Both the position numbers and the translations under genes were made by a program. 64,000 bases of DNA, from assembly GCA_029563035.1 (NCBI GenBank), contig JAKQTP010000212.1, forward strand, positions 167,996 through 231,995, written 5' to 3'. The notes under the pieces were generated by a model. It did not search any database. It was not told the origin of the DNA and worked only from the letters and a program-made list of their open reading frames with translations. Shown in pieces: positions 45,321 through 54,645 of the stretch. Source of the stretch: an archaeon. GTDB taxonomy: Archaea; Iainarchaeota; Iainarchaeia; CSSED10-239. The number at the start of each line of letters is the position of its first letter. Position 1 is the stretch's first letter.

Positions 45321-46157
45321 TTAAAATATCCAATTTCTAAAAATCAAAACACACAAAACTCCAAATAATATATATATCCCAAATCTTGGGAGATTATCAA
45401 AGATTGGAAGAGCTTTTAATTTTAATGATTTTGCTCTTGCTATGTCTTCTTTTTCAAGAACTGTTCTTTTACCTAATTTTAGTTTTGTAATTAGCTCTTT
45501 TTTTGCAAACTCGCTAGCAAAGACATCTCCTTCTTCAAGTTTTGATATTGGTTTTTGCTTTAAGTAAATATGCCTTTTAATCTCATCTTCAAAAATAATT
45601 ATTATGCTACCAAAAAACATTGGAGGAATCGTGATATGAACAATTGTTGGCATGTCTCCAGTACTTGTTGCAAAAATCACAAACACTAAAAACACCAAAA
45701 ATAAAATCACAGATTTAAAGATCTTTGATTTTTTCTTTTTCAAAAGCCTTTTGTTTATTTTTATTTTTTTATTAAGCTTAATTGCATAAGAAATTGAAAC
45801 AAACATTACTGATAGTAAAGAAGAAACAATAATTACCCAAAAAATAAATAATTGATTATTAAGATATGGTAAAATCAAGTGTATTCCAATAAACAGCTTT
45901 ATGTCGCCACCACCTATTTTTCCAAAATAATATGCAAAATATCCAAAAAGATAAATACCTACAGCAATTAGAATTATCGGTATAAGAGTTTTAAAAGGAT
46001 AAGTAAAGATATTTATGATCAGACCAATAGCTATAAGAGGAAGACTTATCCAATCGTAGATATATCCTGTCTTATAGTCAGTATATGCTGCTAAAGCTAC
46101 TGCCACTAACAACAGAATTATTCTAATTACAAAAATAGTCTCAAACATCATTTTCAC
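45321..46157 (-). CDS. Prepilin/preflagellin peptidase (A24 family)
   Basis: 278 residues with about six membrane helices. TDYKTGYIYDW (first catalytic Asp, end of helix 1) and GKIGGGDIKLFIG (GxGD motif) are the two active-site elements of aspartic type IV prepilin peptidases. It should process the three class III signal peptides of the 31.8-37.2 kb genes. The start is GTG at 46157, abutting the SRP54 stop; ATG codons at 46151 and 46148 are alternatives. It is co-directional with srp54, so targeting and processing may be co-expressed. Confidence 0.85.
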   Translation of the reverse strand: MKMMFETIFVIRIILLLVAVALAAYTDYKTGYIYDWISLPLIAIGLIINIFTYPFKTLIPIILIAVGIYLFGYFAYYFGKIGGGDIKLFIGIHLILPYLNNQLFIFWVIIVSSLLSVMFVSISYAIKLNKKIKINKRLLKKKKSKIFKSVILFLVFLVFVIFATSTGDMPTIVHITIPPMFFGSIIIIFEDEIKRHIYLKQKPISKLEEGDVFASEFAKKELITKLKLGKRTVLEKEDIARAKSLKLKALPIFDNLPRFGIYILFGVLCVLIFRNWIF

Positions 46158-47573
46158 TTATTTAAATCTTAATTTTTTCTTCTTCATTCCTTTCATATTT
46201 GCAAATTGAGACATATCGACTTTTGACATATCAATGTTTTCAGGGTCTTTGCCCTCAAATTGCTTTGCTAGCCCTTCCATTTTCTTGCTGTCCATTCCTC
46301 TAAACATTTTCTTCATCTTTTTTATGTGAGAAGATAATTCTTTAATATCTTCTATCTTTGTCCCTGAGCCTTTTGAGATTCTAGTCATTCTAGAATGTGT
46401 TAAAAAATCAGGGCCATTATTTAGTTCTTCTTTTGTCATTGATGAAAGAATTGCCCTATATTTAGCCATCTTCTTTTCTCCAAGCTCTTTTTGCTCATTA
46501 GTAATCTTGTTACCAATACCCAAGAAACCCATAACTTTGCTAAATGGCCCAAGCTTTTTAGAAAATTCAAGCTGTTGTTTAAAAATACCAAAAGTAACAT
46601 TACCTTTCATAATATCTTCTGGATTGATATCTTTCATCTTTGCCATTTCTTCTTCTGTTGTTGCATCTGCTATTTTTTCCATCAGGCTTTCAAGATCACC
46701 AAAGCCTAGAACTCTTGAAAGATATCTGTTTGCATCAAAGATTTCAAAGTCGTCTGCTTTTTCTCCAGTTCCTATAAAGTAGATTGGAGATTTTGTAATA
46801 TAACAAGCAGTTAATGCACCTCCGCCTTTTGCAGAACCATCTAGTTTTGTGATGATAACCCCATTAACACCAATAGCATTATTAAAAGCAGTTGCTTGAT
46901 CTTTAACTGCCTGGCCGATATCTGCAGATATCACAAGTAAAGAAAATTTAGGATTTAAAACAGAGTCTATTTCTTTAATCTCTTTAACAAGCTCATCATC
47001 TAGAGCACTTCTTCCTGCAGAATCTACAATTATTAGATTACATCCATTTTTTTTATGAAAATCAAGTCCTTCTTTTGTAACCTTTTGAGCAGATTTTTCA
47101 TTTTGGTTACCATAGAAAGCTACTCCAACCATGTCAGCAAGTTGTTTTAATTGTTCATAAGCTGCAGGCCTAAAAGTATCTGCACAAATAACACCAACCT
47201 TAAACCCTCTTTTTTTATAGAACTTAGAAAGCTTTGCAGCAGTTGTTGTTTTACCTGATCCAAACAACCCGCAAAGAAGAATTGTCTCTGGGTTTTCAGG
47301 CAAAGATGTCTTTACTTCTCCTCCGATATATTTTAGAAGCGTTTCATAGCACAACCTAACAATATGTTCTTTTCTTGTAATTCCTGATGGAATATCTTTA
47401 AATGCATTTTCTTCTATTTCTTTTGAGATATTTAGAACTAATTGTATATTTACATCTGAGGATATTAAAGCCCTTTGTATCTCCTTAATTACCTCTTTAA
47501 TAAGCTCTTTATCCACATGCATTGAATTCTTGATTTTATCAAGAGCGTCTCTTAGTTTTTCGCCTAGTCCCAT
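46158..47573 (-). CDS. srp54: Signal recognition particle protein SRP54
   Basis: The GTPase that binds signal sequences on SRP RNA and docks with FtsY. 471 residues: N domain (about 1-95), G domain with GLFGSGKTTTAAKL, DTFRPAAYEQL, DSAGRSALDDEL and TKLDGSAKGGGAL, and the methionine-rich M domain from about residue 300, ending with MKKMFRGMDSKKMEG and a lysine tail. All GTP-binding motifs are intact. The partner gene ftsY is represented in the window only by 3'-end fragments at 57.6 and 59.1 kb. Confidence 0.95.
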   Translation of the reverse strand: MGLGEKLRDALDKIKNSMHVDKELIKEVIKEIQRALISSDVNIQLVLNISKEIEENAFKDIPSGITRKEHIVRLCYETLLKYIGGEVKTSLPENPETILLCGLFGSGKTTTAAKLSKFYKKRGFKVGVICADTFRPAAYEQLKQLADMVGVAFYGNQNEKSAQKVTKEGLDFHKKNGCNLIIVDSAGRSALDDELVKEIKEIDSVLNPKFSLLVISADIGQAVKDQATAFNNAIGVNGVIITKLDGSAKGGGALTACYITKSPIYFIGTGEKADDFEIFDANRYLSRVLGFGDLESLMEKIADATTEEEMAKMKDINPEDIMKGNVTFGIFKQQLEFSKKLGPFSKVMGFLGIGNKITNEQKELGEKKMAKYRAILSSMTKEELNNGPDFLTHSRMTRISKGSGTKIEDIKELSSHIKKMKKMFRGMDSKKMEGLAKQFEGKDPENIDMSKVDMSQFANMKGMKKKKLRFK

Positions 47574-47644
47574 ATTGAATCAATTAAAATATATTTTAGT
47601 ATATATTTAAAGAAACAAATAGAATATAAATATATTTAAGAAAA

Positions 47645-47842
47645 TTATTTTAGCATTATTATTCTAATTAGACTACCACGTGTTTTAAATACTGTTCCTG
47701 GTATTTTTGAATTAGACAATAATGTCGCATCTGCTATTTCTGATTTATCTTCTGTTTCTGAAAAATTAGAGATTACAACTAAACCTACTGCAAAAGCAAC
47801 TATTAAATATATTGAAAATATTATTTTTAATTTTTTGTTCAT
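47645..47842 (-). CDS. Small membrane-anchored protein
   Basis: 65 residues: MNKKLK followed by one hydrophobic helix (IIFSIYLIVAFAVGLVVI) and a short soluble part ending in a basic stretch. No family recognised. It is flanked by AT-rich non-coding sequence on both sides and is upstream of srp54 in the same direction. Confidence 0.4.
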   Translation of the reverse strand: MNKKLKIIFSIYLIVAFAVGLVVISNFSETEDKSEIADATLLSNSKIPGTVFKTRGSLIRIIMLK

Positions 47843-47924
47843 TTTTTTAATATTTTAATATATAATTTAAGTTACTTACATTTTTTAAAAATATCTAATT
47901 ACAAAAAAAATAAAAAATAGCGAA

Positions 47925-48797
47925 TTATTCAAGCTTTATCTTGCCAAAGAAGCCCTTAGGGAAATATATTAGTATTACAAGTAATAATAATGCAAAAAGA
48001 ATCTGCCTACCTGGCCCTACAATGCTTGATGGCAAGCCAACAAATCTAAGTGTTTCAGGTATCAATGTTAATATGATTGTAGCTATGATTGTTCCTTTAA
48101 GACTTGCAAGCCCACCTATCATTAATATTGATATGACTGGGATTAATGCCACGAAAGTAAAAGAAGAAGGATCAATAAAAGTAATAAAATGAGCATAAAG
48201 AGAACCTGCAATCCCTGCAAAGAAAGCAGAAATCATTAATGCTATTGTTTTTATCTTAAATGTGTTTTTACCAAGAGCCTGAGCTAATGGCTCATCATCT
48301 CTTGTAGCTTCTAGAACCTTGCCAAACTTAGATTCTACTATTCTTTTAATTGCAAGATAACTCAAAACAAGTATAACTAAAGTAAAAATCAAAAACTGAA
48401 AATTCGTATTAAGAACTAAACCAAAAAGATTTGGCTTTGGAATGCCATAGATACCAAAAGGCCCTCTTGTTAGAGTTATCCAATTGACTAAAACTGCATA
48501 AACTAAAAAAGAAAAAGCCATAGTTGATAATGCCAAATAGTCTCCTTTAAGTTTGTTTGTTGGAATAGATAAAAGAAATGCAAAGATAGAAGGGATAATT
48601 GCAGACAATATAAAAGCAATTAGAAAAGGAACACCATTAACTGTTAATAATGCAGATGTGTAAGCACCTATTGCAAAGAAAGCAATATGCCCAAAGTTAA
48701 ATAAGCCAGTGTAACCTAAAGCAACCTGTAAAGATAAGCAAAGAATAATTTGTATTGCAACAATTATTACTAAATATATTAGATATTCTAAAATCAT
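47925..48797 (-). CDS. livM: Branched-chain amino-acid ABC permease LivM
   Basis: 290 residues, eight or nine membrane helices. GYTGLFNFGHIAFFAIGAYTSALL is the signature of LivM/LivH permeases, and the EAA-like loop AIKRIVESKFGKVLEATRDDEPLAQALG meets the ATPases. GLASLKGTIIATIILTLIPE is also typical. The ATG at 48797 overlaps the livH stop; the TTG at 48806 is less likely. It pairs with livH and uses the ATPases at 53.9-55.4 kb. Confidence 0.9.
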   Translation of the reverse strand: MILEYLIYLVIIVAIQIILCLSLQVALGYTGLFNFGHIAFFAIGAYTSALLTVNGVPFLIAFILSAIIPSIFAFLLSIPTNKLKGDYLALSTMAFSFLVYAVLVNWITLTRGPFGIYGIPKPNLFGLVLNTNFQFLIFTLVILVLSYLAIKRIVESKFGKVLEATRDDEPLAQALGKNTFKIKTIALMISAFFAGIAGSLYAHFITFIDPSSFTFVALIPVISILMIGGLASLKGTIIATIILTLIPETLRFVGLPSSIVGPGRQILFALLLLVILIYFPKGFFGKIKLE

Positions 48798-49666
48798 TTT
48801 TTCCAACTCGCTTTTTTACCTAATATCCCGCTTGGTCTAAATAACAAAAATGCAAACAATAGCATAAAGGCAATAGCATCTTTATAACCACTTGGTAAAA
48901 ACCAAACCCCAAAGTTTTCAATTGTGCCTAAAAGAAAAGAACCCAAGATTGAACCTGGAACAGAAGTGATTCCCCCAACTATCGCACCAGTAAAACCTTT
49001 TACCATAAGATTGCTACCCATTGTCGGCTCTAGATTATATTCTAAGGCAACAAAGATACCTGCTATTGCTCCAAGAGCTGAACCAATAACAAAACTATAT
49101 GTAAATAACTTCTTTGAAGAAATACCAAGCATCTCAACAAGTGTGCCTGACTCTGAAACAGCCCTTAGTTTTTTACCAAGTTCTGTTTTCTTCATAAGCA
49201 AAAACAAAAGAGCAAACAAAACCAAAGAAGAAACTATGATTGCTATTTGCAAGGGAGTTATTACTGCACCCAAGAAAGAAATTGAATTATATCTAAAAGG
49301 CAATATTATTTTTAGGTCTGCTCCAAAGATCATCAATATCAAGGATTCAATTAAGATTAATAAAGCAATACTAGCAATAAGAAGAATTGATGCAGAAGCC
49401 TTCTTTTCTCTTAGTCTCTCATAAATCAAAAGATTAGAAAGATAACCAAGCAAGCCTCCACCAATAATTGTTAGAAAAATAGAAAGATAAAAATTAATTC
49501 CAATAACATTAAAAAAAGTAAAAAGAAGATAGCCAGAAGCAACAATAATTGCACCATGAGCAAAATGGACAAACTTGTTTGTGGAATATATTAAAGAAAA
49601 ACCACAAGCCACTAACGCATAGATAGCACCAGCAATCAGACCATTTATTAGCAATTGTAGAAACAT
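48794..49666 (-). CDS. livH: Branched-chain amino-acid ABC permease LivH
   Basis: 290 residues, about eight membrane helices: LINGLIAGAIYALVACGFSLIYSTNKFVHFAHGAII is the usual LivH opening. The cytoplasmic loop KKTELGKKLRAVSESGTLVEMLGI contacts the ATPase; VKGFTGAIVGGITSVPGSILGSFLLG follows. A Shine-Dalgarno AGGA precedes the ATG. Coupled to livM by overlap. It lies 108 bp downstream of the first binding-protein gene, beyond a hairpin terminator. Confidence 0.9.
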   Translation of the reverse strand: MFLQLLINGLIAGAIYALVACGFSLIYSTNKFVHFAHGAIIVASGYLLFTFFNVIGINFYLSIFLTIIGGGLLGYLSNLLIYERLREKKASASILLIASIALLILIESLILMIFGADLKIILPFRYNSISFLGAVITPLQIAIIVSSLVLFALLFLLMKKTELGKKLRAVSESGTLVEMLGISSKKLFTYSFVIGSALGAIAGIFVALEYNLEPTMGSNLMVKGFTGAIVGGITSVPGSILGSFLLGTIENFGVWFLPSGYKDAIAFMLLFAFLLFRPSGILGKKASWKK

Positions 49667-49752
49667 CTTTTTTTCCTAATTTATATTAATAAATATATAT
49701 TTAGAAAAAGATATATAAAGTAATTGGAAAGCAATTAGAAAAAAGAAAAAAA

Positions 49753-49779
49753 GAATGATTTCAATTACTGAAATCATTC
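49753..49779 (-). terminator. Hairpin terminator between binding protein 1 and livH
   Basis: GAATGATTTCA and TGAAATCATTC form an 11-bp perfect stem with a 5-base loop, followed on the minus strand by seven T. It overlaps the stop codon of the binding-protein gene, so livHM would be read only by read-through or from their own promoter, letting the binding protein be made in excess. Confidence 0.7.
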
Positions 49780-50949
49780 AAAAGAAATTTTTTCTTTAGA
49801 TACTTCTGCGGGGTAAAGATTAAACCCAAATTCTCTGCCATCTTTGGTTACATCCCCAAAGATTCCTGAATAAACCTTTATTTTATTTAAGCCGTTGATT
49901 ATTCCTTCTCTGTTTGCTGAACCTTCCTCTATTGCTTTTTTAATTAACATAACTGTATCATATCCTGTTGCTGCATAATGGTCTGCATCTTTACCGTATT
50001 TTGCTTTGTAGTCTTCTTTAAATTTTGTTGCTGGGTTTGATGATTCTGTGTTGTAGAAACTTGGAATGCCTGCATATATCTCTTCAGAACCTAATGTGTT
50101 CCTTATGTCTGGAAATGCAGAGGTTGATGGTGCAAAGATTACAACATCCAAATTATACTCTTTTATTTGTTGAATACATTTTGAGATGTGTGAACTAAAA
50201 CCAACAACTAATATTCCATCTACTTTTGCTTCTTTTAATTTAAGTATTGAAGTACTGTAATCTGTATTTGAAATTAAAAAAGGCTCTCCAATTACCTCTC
50301 CATCGAATTCTTCTGTTAATGTGCTAAACATTGCTGCTCCGAATTCATCATTTAAATATATAATGCCCATCTTCTTGATACCCTTTTCATTTGCTATCTC
50401 TATGATTGGAGGGATCTCTTGCTTTGCTGTTGGGAAATATCTATAAGCGTTGTCGTAGTCTGTTATTAATTGTGGAGATGTTGCAACAGTTGCTATTATT
50501 GGAGTTTCTGTTGTGTTTGCTATTGGTATTACTGCTGCTGAGACTGAAGCCATTGCAGATATTACTACATCTGGTTTTTTTAGTTCAAGATTATTGAAAG
50601 CATTTACTCCTTCTGCAGGAGCACTTTTACTATCTTCTATAATCAATTTAACCATTTTGCCATCTATTCCGCCTTTTGCATTTATCTCATCAACTGCCAA
50701 TAGAGCACCATTCTTTAATGCCTCTCCTGCAAATGCTGTGGTTCCTGTTAATGGCAAAATTGCACCTATTTCTATGGTTTCTTCATTACTTGGATTTGTA
50801 AGAACTATATCACCTGTTATTGGAGACACATCTGTTTGTATATTCTTTTCTTTATTACTTAAGTTTGTAAAAACTAATACTCCTACTATCAAAACAATTA
50901 AAACAACGAAAGCTGAAAATATAATTTTTTTTGAATTAATTTTTTTCAT
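49774..50949 (-). CDS. livK: Branched-chain amino-acid-type binding protein 1
   Basis: 391 residues from the ATG at 50949, which follows GGGGG at Shine-Dalgarno distance (a longer frame opens at 51006). A basic start and one hydrophobic helix (KIIFSAFVVLIVLIVGVLVF) anchor the protein outside the membrane. The receptor fold has EIGAILPLTGTTAFAGEALKNGALLAVDEINAKGGIDG and the ligand-contact part GFSSHISKCIQQIKEYN. It is divergent from its own TrmB-like regulator at 51119, sharing the inverted repeat at 51070-51088. Ligand unknown. Confidence 0.88.
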   Translation of the reverse strand: MKKINSKKIIFSAFVVLIVLIVGVLVFTNLSNKEKNIQTDVSPITGDIVLTNPSNEETIEIGAILPLTGTTAFAGEALKNGALLAVDEINAKGGIDGKMVKLIIEDSKSAPAEGVNAFNNLELKKPDVVISAMASVSAAVIPIANTTETPIIATVATSPQLITDYDNAYRYFPTAKQEIPPIIEIANEKGIKKMGIIYLNDEFGAAMFSTLTEEFDGEVIGEPFLISNTDYSTSILKLKEAKVDGILVVGFSSHISKCIQQIKEYNLDVVIFAPSTSAFPDIRNTLGSEEIYAGIPSFYNTESSNPATKFKEDYKAKYGKDADHYAATGYDTVMLIKKAIEEGSANREGIINGLNKIKVYSGIFGDVTKDGREFGFNLYPAEVSKEKISFE

Positions 50950-51069
50950 ATTTTTTACCCCCTTTATTTGTGGCAATTTGTTTTTTTGCATCCCTCGTGT
51001 TGCCACTGTTCACGAGTTCATTTGTTTTAGTTACTAAATATGTATTGTTTTAGAATTAGTTATATGTGT

Positions 51070-51088
51070 GTCGTAAAAATATTACGAC
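51070..51088. promoter_or_regulatory. Operator-like inverted repeat, binding protein 1 / regulator 1
   Basis: GTCGTAA (51070-51076) and TTACGAC (51082-51088) are perfect inverted arms with a 5-base spacer, immediately upstream of TATAAAA (51091-51097). The TATA box is about 25 bases before the regulator start at 51119, which implies a leaderless message and autoregulation. Confidence 0.6.
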
Positions 51089-51118
51089 TTTATAAAAGTT
51101 ACCATACATATCATATTT

Positions 51119-51880
51119 ATGAACTCGCAAACTCTACCATTATTGGATTTAAAAAAATTGGAGAATATAGATATAAAGAAAAACCATTCAAAGGTGTATT
51201 TCTCACTACTTAAATTTGGCCATCTTGGCATTTCAGACCTTGTAAAAAAAACAGGAATATCTAGAAGCTATATTTATGACATCTTAGATGAACTAATAGA
51301 AAAAGGACTTGTTGGAAACTATACTAAAAACAACACAAAAGTGTTTTTTGCAGATGACCCAGAAAAACTTCTTAAATTAATAAATAAAAGAGAAGAAGAA
51401 ATTAAAATTTTAAAAGAAGATTACACAAAGATATTACCAACCTTGGTGTCAATTAGTAGCCAAACAGAAAAAGATGAAATATTTTCTTATGAGGGAAAGA
51501 AAGGGATAAAAAATATATATGATGACATTATAAAAACAGGAAAAGATTTCAAATGCTTTGCTGGAGAAGGATTTCCTGCAGATTTCTATAAAGATTTTGT
51601 AACCACTTTCAATCTAAGATGCAAGAAGAATAAAATAAAATATCAATTAATATTTTCAGAAGCACTTCGTAAACGAGGACCACTTGCTGTACATAAAGGA
51701 GTTACAGAAATAAAATACATGCCTAAAGATTATACATATTCTTTTGCAATGCACATATATGCAGATAAAATATCAATTATAATTTGGAAATCACAGATAG
51801 GAATAGTTATAAAAAGTCAAAGTGCAGCAAAAGGCTTTGAAGACTACTTTGATGTGATATGGAAGATTGCTAAAGAATAA
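51119..51880 (+). CDS. TrmB-like transcriptional regulator 1
   Basis: 253 residues. The N-terminal winged helix VYFSLLKFGHLGISDLVKKTGISRSYIYDILDELIEKGLV is of the TrmB type, followed by FFADDPEKLLKLINKREEEI (coiled-coil dimer linker) and a C-terminal domain of about 150 residues with FSYEGKKGIKNIYDDI, similar to the sensor part seen in archaeal TrmB relatives. A leaderless start is implied by the TATA box. It is paralogous to the regulators at 53140 and 55506, each beside a binding-protein gene. Confidence 0.82.
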   Translation: MNSQTLPLLDLKKLENIDIKKNHSKVYFSLLKFGHLGISDLVKKTGISRSYIYDILDELIEKGLVGNYTKNNTKVFFADDPEKLLKLINKREEEIKILKEDYTKILPTLVSISSQTEKDEIFSYEGKKGIKNIYDDIIKTGKDFKCFAGEGFPADFYKDFVTTFNLRCKKNKIKYQLIFSEALRKRGPLAVHKGVTEIKYMPKDYTYSFAMHIYADKISIIIWKSQIGIVIKSQSAAKGFEDYFDVIWKIAKE

Positions 51881-51882
51881 AG

Positions 51883-51906
51883 AAAGATATCTATAAAGAT
51901 ATCTTT
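51883..51906. terminator. Bidirectional hairpin between convergent genes
   Basis: AAAGATATC (51883-51891) and GATATCTTT (51898-51906) pair with a 6-base loop between the convergent regulator and binding-protein genes; a short T-run follows on the plus strand. Confidence 0.5.
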
Positions 51907-53021
51907 TACTCAATATTCAAAAGAACTGGCTCTCCATTTTCAATAATGTGGTATTCTATATGTGGATTTAATGCTCTGCCTATTGATGGTCCGTAGTTTA
52001 TTACTGTACTTGTTAATTTATCATTTAACACAGCATTCACTATACAATCTTTGTTTTCTTTTCCACATTTCTTTACTGCAGAATATAACTTTATTATTCC
52101 ATCATAGTTTGTTGGCGCATTTGCTGTTACCCCATCTGTATTTCCATATTCTAAATAATAATCATTTGTAAATTTATCTGAATATTTTAATGTGCTGATT
52201 ATTGTTCCATTTAGATTATTTGTGCCTATTGTTTCTTTTATTTTGTCAGTATATGTATTTGATGCATCCCCGAAGAAAAACATATTATCTAGACCATAAT
52301 CTAATTTTGCAGCAAGTACTGAAATTGTTGCATTTTCATAAAGATAAGAAAATAACCCATTATATCCTTCATTACTTAATTTAAGTATTGCTGTTTTTAT
52401 ATCTTGAACACCAGCTAAGTTTTCTATTTTTACATTTTCTGGTGTATAGTAGTTTAATGTCCCTTTTTGACAATCAACACCCATAGTTCCACCAACAGCA
52501 TCAAGTATTGCGATTTTTTCTATTCCTTTTGATTTTGCTATTTTTGCATATATTGTACACTCAGCTTCTGCATTTCTATAGGTCTTTAATGAATATTCGT
52601 ATTTTGTTAAAGGATCTGTTGTATATGCACTATAAAGTACAGCTATATCATTGTCTTTTGCAATTGGAACAACAGCTCCTGATGGACCTGTAAATTCAAC
52701 AAATATAGCATCAACATTATCTACATTGATTAACTTATTTGCTGCATTTGCTGCTTCTTTTGAATCAGACTTGGAATCTTCAACAATTATTTGTACCGCT
52801 TCTTCGCCATATATTTCTTTTAGTTTCTTTTCTGCTAAAAATACAGCTTTAGAATTTGGCACTCCTAGATAACTTGTTGTTCCTGTTATTCCAGTTATAA
52901 AACCTACCTTTATTTTTTGTGGTTCTGATTTTTTGGTTGCATGAGTCGCAATAACCAATATTAAAGCAATTATAACTATTGCTACAATTGCTATAAGCCA
53001 ATTTTTATTTTTTGTTTTCAT
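51906..53021 (-). CDS. Branched-chain amino-acid-type binding protein 2
   Basis: 371 residues: basic start, one anchor helix (WLIAIVAIVIIALILVIATH) and the periplasmic-binding fold, VGFITGITGTTSYLGVPNSKAVFLAEKKLK near residue 37 and VEDSKSDSKEAANAANKLIN next. It differs from protein 1 in many pocket residues, so the ligand is likely different. GAGGT precedes the ATG. It is divergent from regulator 2 and convergent with regulator 1. Confidence 0.85.
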   Translation of the reverse strand: MKTKNKNWLIAIVAIVIIALILVIATHATKKSEPQKIKVGFITGITGTTSYLGVPNSKAVFLAEKKLKEIYGEEAVQIIVEDSKSDSKEAANAANKLINVDNVDAIFVEFTGPSGAVVPIAKDNDIAVLYSAYTTDPLTKYEYSLKTYRNAEAECTIYAKIAKSKGIEKIAILDAVGGTMGVDCQKGTLNYYTPENVKIENLAGVQDIKTAILKLSNEGYNGLFSYLYENATISVLAAKLDYGLDNMFFFGDASNTYTDKIKETIGTNNLNGTIISTLKYSDKFTNDYYLEYGNTDGVTANAPTNYDGIIKLYSAVKKCGKENKDCIVNAVLNDKLTSTVINYGPSIGRALNPHIEYHIIENGEPVLLNIE

Positions 53022-53139
53022 ATAACATTACCTCTTTTTAATTTTATTTAATTAATAAATATTTCTTGTTTTTTATATTTATATTTTTGTGTTGTATTAT
53101 TGCAACAACAATATAAAACTTTCTATATTTAACATATAT

Positions 53140-53931
53140 ATGACAAGAACAAATATAAATAATACACTTTTGGAAAAAATAACTACAGATGATCAAGAAT
53201 TAATAAACTACTTTGAAGAAATAGGATTTAGAAAAAATCATGCCATAGTCTATCTAGTATTTCTAAAATATGGTTCTTTATATCTTCCTGAGATTGTTAA
53301 AAAAACAGGAATCAATAGAAGCTATATGTATGATATATTAAATGAACTAACAGAAAAAGGACTAATTGGTTATATTCTAAAAAACAAAAATAGAATTTAT
53401 TATGCTGATAACCCTAATAAAATAATAGACCTTATAAATAATAAAGAAAAAACAATTGCAAAATTTAGAAAAAGATACAAAGAACTACTTCCTAGTTTTG
53501 TTTCTTCAAACATAATAACTACAAAAGAATCGGTTATAGTCTTTGATGGAAAATTGAGTTTAAAAAACATATTTGAAGATATCATTGCAGAAAATAAAAA
53601 TATGTTGTGTTTTGGTGGGGATGGGGAATTCTCAAAATACTATCCTACTTATGTAAATTCATTTACAAAAAGACTAAATAAAATAAATTATAAAATTATA
53701 TACACATCTAATTTACGAAAATCAAGGCCACTAAAAATACAAAAAAATCACAACTTTGAAATTAGGTTCATGCCAAAAGGATATCAATTGCCTTTTGCAA
53801 TATGGGTTTATGGAGATAAAACAGCAATAGTTATTTGGGAATCAATGATTGGCATAGTTATTAAGAATAAAAATACAGCAGAAGGATTTGAAGACTACTT
53901 TGATATAATATGGAAAGTTGCTAAAGAATAA
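53140..53931 (+). CDS. TrmB-like transcriptional regulator 2
   Basis: 263 residues from the ATG at 53140. TATAAAA (53112-53118) lies about 25 bases upstream, so the in-frame ATG at 53089 is not used. The winged helix VYLVFLKYGSLYLPEIVKKTGINRSYMYDILNELTEKGLIG closely matches regulator 1, and the C-terminal GFEDYFDIIWKVAKE is nearly the same as in regulator 1, showing recent paralogy. An imperfect repeat TTGTGTTG...CAACAACAA just upstream may be its operator. The stop abuts the livF stop. Confidence 0.82.
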   Translation: MTRTNINNTLLEKITTDDQELINYFEEIGFRKNHAIVYLVFLKYGSLYLPEIVKKTGINRSYMYDILNELTEKGLIGYILKNKNRIYYADNPNKIIDLINNKEKTIAKFRKRYKELLPSFVSSNIITTKESVIVFDGKLSLKNIFEDIIAENKNMLCFGGDGEFSKYYPTYVNSFTKRLNKINYKIIYTSNLRKSRPLKIQKNHNFEIRFMPKGYQLPFAIWVYGDKTAIVIWESMIGIVIKNKNTAEGFEDYFDIIWKVAKE

Positions 53932-54642
53932 TCATCTTCCACCAAAGTAGATGTTTTTTATTTTCTTATCATTTAAGATTTCTTTTGTTCCTTCTAAGGC
54001 AATCTTACCGTCTTCAAAAATATAAATCTTATCTGAGATTTCGGCAGATTGCTTTGCATTTTGCTCAACAATTAGCATTGTTATTTTCTTTTTAATGTTT
54101 AGGTCTTTAATAATTCCAAAGACATCTTTCATGGTTTTTGGGTCAAGGCCAATTGATGGTTCATCAAGCAATAAAACCTTTGGGTCTCGAAGAAGCGCTC
54201 TAGCAATAGCAAGGATTTGTTGCTGACCACCAGAAAGTGTGTTTGCAAGCATCTCTTTTTTTTGTTTTAATACAGGAAATTCCTCTAACATTTTTTCTAT
54301 CTTTTCCTTTTTCTTCTTTTCTGGTTCTTTTGATTGAAAAAGGCCAAGTTCTAGATTTTCATAAACAGTCATGTCTGAAAAAATTCTGTTCTTTTGAGGG
54401 CAATAATTTATGCCTTCACTTATAAGCTTATGTGTTGCAATTTTGGTTATTTTTTTATTATTAAAAATAATGTCTCCAGAATAAATATCACAAAGATTAA
54501 ATATAGAATTTAAAAGAGTAGACTTTCCTGCACCATTTGGGCCAATTATTGAAACTATTGTTCCCTCTTCTATTCTTAAAGTTATGTTCTTTAAAACGTG
54601 GTTTTCTCCATAACCTGCATTAAGATTTTGTATTTCTATCAC
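53932..54642 (-). CDS. livF: Branched-chain amino-acid ABC ATPase LivF
   Basis: 236 residues: Walker A IIGPNGAGKSTLLNSI, Q-loop CPQKNRIFSDMTVYENLELG, signature LSGGQQQILAIARAL and Walker B VLLLDEPSIGLDP, all complete. The length and the short C-terminal end are those of LivF. It lies 3 bp after livG on the same strand and would power the LivHM permease, which lies about 4 kb to the left. Confidence 0.92.
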   Translation of the reverse strand: MIEIQNLNAGYGENHVLKNITLRIEEGTIVSIIGPNGAGKSTLLNSIFNLCDIYSGDIIFNNKKITKIATHKLISEGINYCPQKNRIFSDMTVYENLELGLFQSKEPEKKKKEKIEKMLEEFPVLKQKKEMLANTLSGGQQQILAIARALLRDPKVLLLDEPSIGLDPKTMKDVFGIIKDLNIKKKITMLIVEQNAKQSAEISDKIYIFEDGKIALEGTKEILNDKKIKNIYFGGR

Positions 54643-54645
54643 ATT

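Noticed and set aside
48924..49424. 166-codon plus-strand frame under livH
   Set aside because: It is antisense to a clear permease gene, with composition expected of a mirror frame.
50513..51037. 174-codon plus-strand frame under binding protein 1
   Set aside because: Antisense to a clear receptor gene; no start signal or family.
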